Part shown: positions 1 to 10,685 of the stretch, piece by piece
Layout of the letters: each line of letters opens with the position of its first letter
Numbering within the stretch: position 1 is the stretch's first letter
Source of the DNA: Corynebacterium sp. 13CS0277
GTDB lineage: Bacteria; Actinomycetota; Actinomycetes; Mycobacteriales; Mycobacteriaceae
Reading direction: 5' to 3'
Assembly (NCBI RefSeq): GCF_002994655.1
Contig: NZ_PPDL01000017.1
Span: 20,708-84,707, forward strand
Length of the DNA: 64,000 nt
Program-made: the position numbers and the translations under genes
The notes under the pieces: generated by a model
Databases searched by the model: none
Told to the model about the DNA's origin: nothing
What the model saw: the letters and a program-made list of their open reading frames with translations, nothing else

Positions 1-836
1 GCCGATTGTTGCTTCCACTCCCGGGCGGCGTGTTCCAGCCCGGCCTCCAGCTCGTCGAGCGGTGCGTGCTCGAAGTCCTCGTAGTCGTCGTAGTCGCGTT
101 CCGGGGCGAGGCCCAGCTTCGCGGTGGCGGCACTGACCATGGTGCCCAGGTGGGGGCGCGGCGGGGAGGGCTGCTGGGTGCGGCCGTCGACGGCGAACGC
201 CGCGACCGGCACCGCCGGGTGGGTGGCCTGCACATCGACGCCAATCCAGGCGGTTTGTGCGGCGAAGGCCAACTCGCTGGGCGCGAACGGCAGCGCGATG
301 CGGGAATGCTGGCTGGGGTTGGGGTGCTCGCCCGCCCAGTAGGGGGCCTCGCAGGGGTCGGGCAGGCCGGTGTCCTCCAGCACGTGGTCCGGCAGGGCGC
401 TGAGCGCCCGCTTGACGGTCGCGCCCTGCAGGTGGGCAAACGCGCCGAAGCCGTCGGAGTCCCGCCACGCGATGGCGTAGGTGTCGGCCGCCGGCAGGGA
501 GGAGACGAGCCAGGCGGGCAGTTGGGAGATCCGCTCAATCGTCGGCAGGCAGGTGTGCACCACCGTCACCCCGGGGAAGGTGCCGATGTAGAACTCGCCC
601 GGGGAGGCCGGGATGGAGCGGTTCATGACGAACTCGCCGATGGGGGTGATCGGCCAGCGGGGGTTGAGCATCGCTAAGTACTTGCGGCCGAACCCCCGAT
701 CGACGTGGGTGGCGGGCGCGGCGGCGATCGCCTCAGCGGGGTGGGCGGCGGTGACGAACCACACGGTGACGTGGGTGTCCTGCGCCCGCACCGGGGTGGG
801 GTGGGAGGTGCGCTGCCCGAGGATGTCGGAACTCAC
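1..836 (-). CDS. DUF6928-like protein, partial (C-terminus outside window)
   Basis: The reading frame is open from a GTG at 834-836 to the left edge of the window, so the C-terminus is missing. The product starts VSSDILGQRT and reads as a soluble protein with no signal peptide or membrane segment; segments such as FGRKYLAMLNPRWPI and GEFYIGTFPGVTV look like the corynebacterial/mycobacterial DUF6928 family, whose function is unknown. The start lies six bases after the sepH stop, so the two genes are probably cotranscribed, with sepH first. The GTG was chosen because no upstream in-frame start is available without overlapping sepH. The family name is recalled from memory, and no role is claimed. 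Confidence 0.6.
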   Translation of the reverse strand, partial: MSSDILGQRTSHPTPVRAQDTHVTVWFVTAAHPAEAIAAAPATHVDRGFGRKYLAMLNPRWPITPIGEFVMNRSIPASPGEFYIGTFPGVTVVHTCLPTIERISQLPAWLVSSLPAADTYAIAWRDSDGFGAFAHLQGATVKRALSALPDHVLEDTGLPDPCEAPYWAGEHPNPSQHSRIALPFAPSELAFAAQTAWIGVDVQATHPAVPVAAFAVDGRTQQPSPPRPHLGTMVSAATAKLGLAPERDYDDYEDFEHAPLDELEAGLEHAAREWKQQS

Positions 837-842
837 GGGCGG

Positions 843-2045
843 CTACTTCCGCGGCCGCTTCGTGCTGCCCCGCACCCCGAGGAGCACATCCTCCCAGGCG
901 GGGGCGGACACGGACTTCCGCTTCGCGGGCTTCTTCGGCGCCTGCGGGTGCTGTAGGAGGCTTTCGCCCTCCAGGAGGGTGTCGTCCTCCACCACGGGCA
1001 GGTCGTCGCGGGTGCGGTCGAGATCGTCGCCGGGTTCTTCCTCCGGGCGCAGGGCGGTGACCCGGCCGCCGCCGTGGCCGGCGGGGCTGATGGTGCGCAC
1101 CGGGCGGGCGAAATCGGGGTCGATGAGGTCGGCGGCCAGCGAGTTGCGGGCCACTGCGGTCTCCGGGGACTGGCCGCGCCCGTGGTAGGACCACTCGGCG
1201 GTGTGCTCGTTGAGGCCTGCCGTCCAGGTGAGGGTGACGACCCACTGGTTGGCGTGGTCCCGGTAGGCGTCCCAGCGGGCGGTGGCGAGATCCAGGTCGC
1301 GGGCCGTGAAGGCGGTCGCGACGACCTCAAACAGGGTGAGCGCGGTGGGGCCGTCGTCGCGGACGGGGTGCGCCATCTTTGCCATGTCGGCGATGCGGGC
1401 GCGCTCCAGGAGGACGGGGTGGGCGAAGGGCTCGATGCGGGATTCCGCCACGCCCGCCTCCTGGGCGACCTCGGCGACCGTCTGCCCGCCGCGGATGCGG
1501 GCCTGGATTTCCCGGGGCCGCAGCGTCAACTGCGCGGTCACGCTCGCCGGCGCGGGTGCCGGCTCGGCAGCAGCCGGTGCGGGGGCAGCGGCGGAATTCG
1601 CGCTCGAGTCCTCCGCCGCGTCAGCGGAGTCCGCCCCCTCCTCCCCGGCGCCTGCAGCCTCGGACGCCGCTGCGGCCTGCTCGGCGGGGGAGTGGGGGTC
1701 GCTGTGGTCGCTCTCGCCCTCGGCGGCGTCGCCAGCATCAGCGTCGCCCGCAGTGTCCGCGGTGTCCGCGCCCGCGTCGCCCGCGGCAGCAGTAGCGGCG
1801 TCCGTGCTGTCGTCCGCCTCGGACTCCGCCTGCGCGGTGAGGTCGGTCGGGGTATCGGCGTCGCCGTCGACGACCCCGAGGGTGGTCACGGTCGCCTGCG
1901 CGTCGGTGGACTGCAGCAAAGTGCGCAGTGCTTCGGCGACCTCGCCTGTGACCTGCAGGAAGTAGGCTGCGTCCTCGTCCTCGGTGGCGCGAAACACCAG
2001 GGAGTGGGCGTCGGAATCATCGGCGACGAGGGTGAGCTCACGCAT
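843..2045 (-). CDS. sepH: Septation protein SepH (DUF3071)
   Basis: This 400-residue protein starts MRELTLVADD and has two parts of the DUF3071/SepH domain: residues 1-60 at the N-terminus and, from about 172, a helix-turn-helix-like segment (LTLRPREIQARIRGG, then VAEVAQEAGV). In actinobacteria SepH contacts FtsZ and promotes its assembly at the division site. Residues about 60-168 are a low-complexity linker of Ala, Asp, Glu, Ser and Pro inserted between these parts, unusually long for the family. The C-terminus is basic (RGSTKRPRK). An AGGAG ribosome binding site lies just upstream of the ATG. The gene is followed after six bases by the DUF6928-like gene. Function is inferred from the family; the linker is seen directly. 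Confidence 0.85.
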   Translation of the reverse strand: MRELTLVADDSDAHSLVFRATEDEDAAYFLQVTGEVAEALRTLLQSTDAQATVTTLGVVDGDADTPTDLTAQAESEADDSTDAATAAAGDAGADTADTAGDADAGDAAEGESDHSDPHSPAEQAAAASEAAGAGEEGADSADAAEDSSANSAAAPAPAAAEPAPAPASVTAQLTLRPREIQARIRGGQTVAEVAQEAGVAESRIEPFAHPVLLERARIADMAKMAHPVRDDGPTALTLFEVVATAFTARDLDLATARWDAYRDHANQWVVTLTWTAGLNEHTAEWSYHGRGQSPETAVARNSLAADLIDPDFARPVRTISPAGHGGGRVTALRPEEEPGDDLDRTRDDLPVVEDDTLLEGESLLQHPQAPKKPAKRKSVSAPAWEDVLLGVRGSTKRPRK

Positions 2046-2247
2046 ATAAAACTCCTGGGGGTTGGCGGGGTGTGCGGGGACGATCCAGCGGTGCGCGCGG
2101 ATGCAGCCGCGCCGGAGACGCGTCTGCACGTTGGGCGCACGCTGGGCAGATGAATAACACCACTGTAACCGACAGGGGGGTGAATACGGCCGCGCCCCGG
2201 CAGCGGAGTGCTGCGCGGGGCGCGAAAAAAGTGGTGTCCCCTCCCCA

Positions 2248-2265
2248 CCCACGCGGCGACGTGGG
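2248..2265 (-). terminator. Possible serC terminator hairpin
   Basis: CCCACG at 2248-2253 and CGTGGG at 2260-2265 form a six-base stem just downstream of the serC stop. There is no T-tract, so this is a weak call. Confidence 0.3.
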
Positions 2266-2294
2266 GCGCGCATGGGGCGCGCATGGGGCGCGCG
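2262..2294. repeat. Three tandem 11-bp repeats
   Basis: The unit TGGGGCGCGCA occurs three times head to tail (2262-2272, 2273-2283, and 2284-2294 with a final G) in the gap between serC and sepH. Its function is unknown. Confidence 0.9.
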
Positions 2295-2312
2295 TGGGGG
2301 AGGGGGTCGCTA

Positions 2313-5900
<3,588 letters not shown>

Positions 5901-5954
5901 GCGCCCCGGCGCGTCAGCCACAAGGCACGCGGTGCCTAGGCAATAGCTGAACCC

Positions 5955-5989
5955 AACCCGCACCCCCGTTGACTTCTGGGGTGCGGGTT
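5955..5989 (+). terminator. gltA terminator
   Basis: A perfect 12-bp stem, AACCCGCACCCC at 5955-5966 and GGGGTGCGGGTT at 5978-5989, has an 11-base loop and is followed by a T/G-rich tail. It lies 55 bases after the gltA stop. Confidence 0.85.
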
Positions 5990-6325
5990 GTGTCGTTGCT
6001 GGGGTGCGTCCCGCAGCCCTTCCCACGGTCGTCGTGCGGGGCGTGCGCGCCGGTGTGGCCAGTATCCCCTTGGGCGGCATCACTCCTGCTTGCGGGCGTT
6101 GGGGCAGCGGGGGTCCCGCGGGGTGGTATCTGCTTTGCTGCTGGCAAACCGCTAGGATGGTAGGGCATTCGTGCGCGGCATCGGCCGCGCCCAACGCCAC
6201 ACCACCGCCACGCACACGGTGCGGACTATCCCCCTGTGGGGATGTCGCGCGGTGGGTGTGTCGCAGAACTGTCACGCTGTGCGTGAGGGGCGCTGCGTGG
6301 GCGTTGGGTCCCTACGACCTAGAAG

Positions 6326-6339
6326 TGCTTGTACAAGCA
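6326..6339. promoter_or_regulatory. 14-bp perfect palindrome upstream of fkpA
   Basis: TGCTTGTACAAGCA is a perfect palindrome ending two bases before the GAGGAG ribosome binding site of fkpA. It could be an operator or an mRNA structure near the start. A -10-like TAGGAT lies further upstream near 6153. The rest of 5990-6325 shows nothing clear. Confidence 0.5.
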
Positions 6340-6354
6340 TGAGGAGTCAACAAC

Positions 6355-6714
6355 ATGGAAAAGCCTGTCATTGAGCCCAAGAAGGGCCCCGCACCGGAAG
6401 ACATCGTCATCGTCGATCTCGTCGAGGGCACCGGTAAGGAAGCCACCCCGGGCAGCACCCTGACGGTGCACTACGTGGGCGTCGACTTTGAGACCAACGA
6501 GCAGTTTGACTCCTCGTGGGATCGCGGCCAGGCCATCGAGTTCCCGCTGGACGGGCTCATTGCCGGCTGGCAGGAAGGCATCCCGGGCATGAAGGAGGGT
6601 GGCCGCCGCGAGCTCATCATCCCCCCGGAGGCCGCCTACGGCCCGGCTGGTTTCGGCCACCCGCTCTCCGGCCGCACCCTGGTGTTCGTCATCGACCTCA
6701 TCGAGGTGCACTAA
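6355..6714 (+). CDS. fkpA: FKBP-type peptidyl-prolyl isomerase
   Basis: This 119-residue single FKBP domain catalyses cis/trans isomerisation of prolyl bonds. The hallmark residues run in order: DLVEGTG with GSTLTVHYVG, then FDSSWDRG, IEFPLDG, AGWQEGIPGMKEGGRRELIIPPEAAYG, and the C-terminal LVFVIDLIEV strand. No signal peptide is present, so it is cytoplasmic, as for the corynebacterial homologue beside gltA. A GAGGAG ribosome binding site precedes the ATG. It is transcribed with gltA but separated by the gltA terminator, and it converges on accDA. Confidence 0.95.
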   Translation: MEKPVIEPKKGPAPEDIVIVDLVEGTGKEATPGSTLTVHYVGVDFETNEQFDSSWDRGQAIEFPLDGLIAGWQEGIPGMKEGGRRELIIPPEAAYGPAGFGHPLSGRTLVFVIDLIEVH

Positions 6715-6814
6715 GTCCGCGCACCGCGGACACTGACCCCGCGGGACAAGCCTGAGGGGCCGTCGCACGAGTGTGACGGCACCGACGTCCCGCGGAGAAG
6801 GTCCCGTGAACGAC

Positions 6815-6857
6815 CGACGCCCACCGGCGCACAGAATATGCGCGCCGGTGGGCGTCG
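6815..6857. terminator. Bidirectional terminator between fkpA and accDA
   Basis: A perfect 16-bp stem is formed by CGACGCCCACCGGCGC (6815-6830) and GCGCCGGTGGGCGTCG (6842-6857) with an 11-base loop. It sits between convergent genes. A second nested dyad (GCGGGAC 6741-6747 with GTCCCGC 6787-6793) precedes it. Confidence 0.8.
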
Positions 6858-6925
6858 TGCTGCGTTGGGGTGGGGTGGATGCCCCGGTGCCCCGGGCTGT
6901 GGCCGCCCGGGGTCTGTGACGGCCC

Positions 6926-8425
6926 TTAGAGCGGGGTGTCGGCGAGCTTTTCGTAGTGGCGGAAGCGCTGCTCCCGGCCGACGCGCTGGGGCGCGTGGTC
7001 GAGCTCCCAGAGGGTGTGGTCGATGGCGCTGATGACGCGCTCGACGAAGGCGTCCTTGTCTTCCGCGGCGTCCGTCGCCTCGGGGATGAGGGCGTCGACG
7101 ATGCCGGCGTCCTTGAGCGCGCGGGCGCCGACGCGCTGCTGTTCCATCATTTCCGGGGCGTGGGTGGTGTCGCGGTAGATGATGGCCGACGCGCCCTCCG
7201 GGGGCAGGGGCGACAGCCACGCGTTTTCGGCGGCGAGCACCCGGTCGCTGGGCAGCATGGCGAGCGCCCCGCCGCCGCAGCCCTGGCCGAGGATGATGGA
7301 GATCGTCGGCACGTCGACGTCGACGAGTTCGCCGAGGGTGCGGGCGATGGAGCCGGCCATGCCGTTTTCCTCGGCGTGCTGGGACAGCTCCGCGCCGGGG
7401 GTGTCGATGATGCTCACCAGCGGCAACTGCAGCTCGTGCGCAAGCGCAATACCGCGGCGCGCGAAACGCAGCGCCGCCGGCCCCAGCTCGTGGGGGCCGT
7501 AGGGCGGCTGCGCGTGCCGGTCCTGCCCGATGAGCACCACCGGGCGGTGCCCGATGCGGGTGAGGGCGACCGTGACGGCGGGGCCGACGCGGCCATCACC
7601 CGTGCCGGACAGTTCAATGAAGTGCGATGCGAGCTTCCCAGTAATATCCCGCAGGCCCGGGCGGGCGTCCTTGCGGGTCAGTTCGATGGACTCCCAGGCG
7701 CTGCGCTCCTGGGTGCTGTCCTCCTGCCAGGGCCCGAGGTCCGCATCCGGGTGGGCGGGCCGCAGCACGTCGATGATTTTCGTGACCGCCGCCCGCAGCC
7801 CCTCCGGGTCGAGGACGCCGTCGATGACGCCACAGGCGGCGAGATTCTCGCCGGACTGCACGCCCTCTGGCATCGGCGTGCCGGTCGTCAGCTCCACGAC
7901 GCGGGGCCCGAGGAATCCCAGCAGGGCGTCCGGTTCAGCGAAGGTGAAGTGGCCCGCCGAACCCCAGGAGGCCATGACCCCGCCGGTGGTGGGGTGCCGC
8001 AGGTACACCAGGAACGGCAGGTGGGCGTCCTTGTGGCGGTACACCGCCGTCGTAATCGACACCATGAGCGCGAACGCCGGGGTGCCCTCCTGCATGCGCG
8101 TCCCGCCGGAGGACGGGCTGATGAGTAGGGGGAGCTTCTCCGCGGTGGCGCGGTGGATGCCGTCGATGATGCGGCGGGCGGTGGCCGCGCCGATGCTGCC
8201 ACCGAGGAAGCCGAACTCGCTGAGCACGAACGCCACCCGGGTGCCCTGCACCGTCCCCTCGCCGGTGATGACGGCCTCGTCGACGCCGGACTTCTCCCGG
8301 GCGCGGGCGAGCGCGTCCCGGTAGTCGGCGGTGATGTCACCGTAGTCGGGTTCGGTGTCCCAGGAGCGGAAGCTGCCCGGGTCCAAAACGCTGGAAATCA
8401 GGTCGTGTGCAGAAGTACGGCTCAT
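6926..8425 (-). CDS. accDA: Fused acyl-CoA carboxylase carboxyltransferase AccDA
   Basis: This 499-residue protein joins the beta-type and alpha-type carboxyltransferase halves in one chain. The first half carries ISPSSGGTRMQEG (about 103-115) and HPTTGGVMASWGSAGHF (about 144-160). The second half carries GQGCGGGALAMLPSDR (about 380-395) and the PPEGASAI motif (about 408-415). It moves carboxyl groups from carboxybiotin to acetyl-CoA, making malonyl-CoA. The N-terminal zinc finger found in bacterial AccD is absent. An ATG at 8423-8425 (MSRTSAHD) was chosen because a -10-like TACCGT lies eight bases upstream; a GTG at 8429-8431 is the alternative. Its neighbours are fkpA and, further on, mctBC, as in C. 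glutamicum. Confidence 0.9.
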   Translation of the reverse strand: MSRTSAHDLISSVLDPGSFRSWDTEPDYGDITADYRDALARAREKSGVDEAVITGEGTVQGTRVAFVLSEFGFLGGSIGAATARRIIDGIHRATAEKLPLLISPSSGGTRMQEGTPAFALMVSITTAVYRHKDAHLPFLVYLRHPTTGGVMASWGSAGHFTFAEPDALLGFLGPRVVELTTGTPMPEGVQSGENLAACGVIDGVLDPEGLRAAVTKIIDVLRPAHPDADLGPWQEDSTQERSAWESIELTRKDARPGLRDITGKLASHFIELSGTGDGRVGPAVTVALTRIGHRPVVLIGQDRHAQPPYGPHELGPAALRFARRGIALAHELQLPLVSIIDTPGAELSQHAEENGMAGSIARTLGELVDVDVPTISIILGQGCGGGALAMLPSDRVLAAENAWLSPLPPEGASAIIYRDTTHAPEMMEQQRVGARALKDAGIVDALIPEATDAAEDKDAFVERVISAIDHTLWELDHAPQRVGREQRFRHYEKLADTPL

Positions 8426-8433
8426 GCTCACCT

Positions 8434-8439
8434 ACGGTA
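8434..8439 (-). promoter_or_regulatory. -10-like hexamer for leaderless accDA
   Basis: TACCGT on the minus strand lies eight bases before the ATG of accDA, so the transcript may start at or near the start codon. Confidence 0.4.
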
Positions 8440-8796
8440 GTAGTCCGGGCGCGCGCGTGCCGCACAAACCCCGCATCCGGCACCCACATCCACCCCCATC
8501 GCCACCCCCACGCCTCGTCGGTGACTGCCCGCCACCGGCGCGGTGGAGCGAGGCCTACAGGGAAGGCACGACTGCGGCGGCGTGCGCCTGCCGCGATGGG
8601 CCAGCCTTCGTGTCCACGCCCCGGCAGGCGTCTGCATGCCCGTGCGTGCGCGCACGTGTGCCCCACGGGAGTGAAAACAGTGGGTAGGTGCCGGGGGTAG
8701 TGCACTGTTCCCCGGTGGGGGCGTGACCTGGGGGAATGCGGGTGGATGCACCTCTGCAGCAGCGCAAGGTCACCCCGGTCGTGTTCAATGGTGGTC
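8440..8796. other. Divergent gap between accDA and the aldo/keto reductase
   Basis: No gene is recognised. The stretch is GC-rich with short palindromes (for example CGTGCGCGCACG near 8645) and a TTCAAT hexamer at about 8782-8787 that could serve as the -10 of the reductase gene. Confidence 0.4.
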
Positions 8797-9690
8797 ATGA
8801 CTGACACCACTGCGCCGCTGTCCACCCCCGCCACCACCGCCGCCGACCTGCACCGGCTGGGCCGGGAGGTCGTCCTCAACGACGGCACCCCCATGCCGAC
8901 CCTCGGGTTCGGGGTGTGGCAGCTCGAGGGGGAGGTGGCCTACACCGCCGTCCGCCGCGCCATCGAGGTGGGCTACCGCCACATCGACACGGCCGCGATC
9001 TACCGCAACGAGGAACAGGTCGGCCGGGCCATTCGCGATGCCGTCGCCGCCGGCGATGTCACCCGCGACGAGCTGTTCGTCACCACCAAGCTGTGGAACG
9101 ATCAGCACACGGAGCCGGAGCGTGGTTTCCAGCAGTCGCTGGAACGCCTCGGCCTCGACTACGTGGACCTCTACCTGTTGCACTGGCCCTGCCCCGCAGC
9201 CAAGACGATGGTGGGCGCCTTCGACGGCATGGCGAAGATGCAGGGCTTCGGCACCATCCAGTCGATCGGCGTGGCGAACTTCTTCCCCGCGGCCCTCGAC
9301 GAGCTGATCAGCCGCTGTGGGATCACCCCGGCGGTCAACCAGGTGGAAATCCACCCCGGGTTCTCCCAGCCGGAGGTGCGGGCCGTGGACGCCGCCAAGG
9401 GCATCGTCACCCAGGCGTGGTCGCCGCTGGGGCAGGGCAAGACCCTGGAGCACCCGGTGGTGCGGGCCATCGCCGAGGAATCCGACGCCACCCCGGCGCA
9501 GGTGTGCATCGCGTTCGCGTTGGGCACCGGGTCCGTGGTGTTGCCGCGCAGCTCCCACCCGGAGCGCATTGAGGAGAACTTCCGCGCCCAGGACCTGGTG
9601 TTGACCGACGACCAGATGCAGCGCCTGCTCGACATGGACAGCGCGGACGGGCGTATCGGCCCGGACCCGCACACCTTCCCCGCGGCCTAA
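8797..9690 (+). CDS. Aldo/keto reductase
   Basis: This is a 297-residue NADPH-dependent reductase of the 2,5-diketo-D-gluconate reductase subgroup. The catalytic tetrad is visible: Asp64 and Tyr69 in HIDTAAIYRNEEQVG, Lys98 in FVTTKLWN, and His129 in LYLLHWPCP. The cofactor-binding end reads VVLPRSSHPERIEEN. An in-frame ATG nine bases further upstream (MVVMTDTT) is possible; the later ATG is preferred because the -10-like TTCAAT then lies seven bases upstream. The substrate cannot be read from sequence. It stands alone between accDA (divergent) and an enoyl-CoA-hydratase-fold gene. Confidence 0.88.
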   Translation: MTDTTAPLSTPATTAADLHRLGREVVLNDGTPMPTLGFGVWQLEGEVAYTAVRRAIEVGYRHIDTAAIYRNEEQVGRAIRDAVAAGDVTRDELFVTTKLWNDQHTEPERGFQQSLERLGLDYVDLYLLHWPCPAAKTMVGAFDGMAKMQGFGTIQSIGVANFFPAALDELISRCGITPAVNQVEIHPGFSQPEVRAVDAAKGIVTQAWSPLGQGKTLEHPVVRAIAEESDATPAQVCIAFALGTGSVVLPRSSHPERIEENFRAQDLVLTDDQMQRLLDMDSADGRIGPDPHTFPAA

Positions 9691-9741
9691 AGCCCCGCAC
9701 AGCGGGAGGTCGCGCGGCAGGCCGTGCGGTGCCCCCGGTTA

Positions 9742-9809
9742 CTTCTCTTCTTTTTCTTCTTCGCTTCGGTGTTTTTTCTCTTGTCTTCCCCCTTTTTCTC
9801 TTTTCCTTC
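9742..9809 (+). promoter_or_regulatory. Polypyrimidine leader before the hydratase-fold gene
   Basis: Of 68 bases, only five are purines; the rest are T and C, including runs of TTTTT and CCCCC. The tract ends directly at the GAGGAGG ribosome binding site of the next gene. Confidence 0.6.
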
Positions 9810-9823
9810 GAGGAGGCCTTTCG

Positions 9824-10663
9824 ATGACGCAGTCCACCCCCGATCACCCCACCCGGCACGCCGCGCACGAGGAACTGTTGGAGCTGCTGGCCCAGCACTC
9901 CAGCCCTGTGCTGCGCGCGGAGGTCGACGGCTTCGTGCTCATCCTCACCATCACCCGGGAGGAGAAGCGCAACGCGCTCAACGAGGAGACCTGCGAGGAG
10001 ATCAGCCGCCTGTTGCGGGCGGTGGCGGCCGTCGACGGGCATGCCCCGGTGGATCCGCCGATCCGGGCGGTGCTCATGCGCGGCGAGGGGAAAGCCTTCT
10101 GCGCGGGCGCGGACCTGTCGGGCGCGGTCTATGGGGACACGTTCCACGACGCCCTGCACGGCATGCTGCGGGCACTGGTGGAGTTCCCCTACCCGGTGGT
10201 CGCCGACGTGCAGGGCCCGGCCGTGGGTGCCGGCACCCAGCTGAGCTTGGCGTGCGACCTGCGGGTGGTGGGGGAGCGTGGCTGGTTCATGGTGCCGCCG
10301 GCGAAGCTGGGCTTTGCCTTGGACAATTGGACGCTGCGCCGCACGGAGCATCTTGTCGGTGGGGCGTGGGCCCGCACCATCATGCTGGCCGGCGCCCGGG
10401 TCGGGCAGGAGGAGGCCCGGCTCAGTGGCTTCGCGTCCGCGACGGGCGATAGTGCGGCGGCGTTGGAGTTCGCTCACCAGGTTGCTGCGGGTGCGCCGTT
10501 GAGCCTCAAGCATTTGAAGGATGTTCTCAACGACGGCGGCTACGGTTTCACCCTCCCGGAGGCGCAGCAGCGCGCCTACGAGGAGTGCTGGGCGAGCGCG
10601 GACGCCCAGGAGGCGCGCGATGCGCGCGCGGACAAGCGTCCGCCGCGATTCCGGGGGCGCTAA
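9824..10663 (+). CDS. Enoyl-CoA hydratase/isomerase-fold protein, catalytic Glu residues not conserved
   Basis: This 279-residue crotonase-fold protein has REEKRNALNEE near residue 46, FCAGADLSGAVYG near 92 (the acyl-CoA binding and oxyanion loop), and GPAVGAGTQLSLACDLRV near 128. Where typical hydratases have two catalytic glutamates (GGGCEL and PEILLG), this sequence reads GAGTQL and PPAKLG, so ordinary hydration is doubtful. It may bind or otherwise transform an acyl-CoA. A strong GAGGAGG ribosome binding site supports the ATG. It follows a polypyrimidine leader and is followed 22 bases later by a P-type ATPase. The fold is certain; the activity is not. Confidence 0.85.
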   Translation: MTQSTPDHPTRHAAHEELLELLAQHSSPVLRAEVDGFVLILTITREEKRNALNEETCEEISRLLRAVAAVDGHAPVDPPIRAVLMRGEGKAFCAGADLSGAVYGDTFHDALHGMLRALVEFPYPVVADVQGPAVGAGTQLSLACDLRVVGERGWFMVPPAKLGFALDNWTLRRTEHLVGGAWARTIMLAGARVGQEEARLSGFASATGDSAAALEFAHQVAAGAPLSLKHLKDVLNDGGYGFTLPEAQQRAYEECWASADAQEARDARADKRPPRFRGR

Positions 10664-10685
10664 ACAGCGTTTACGATGGGAGGCT

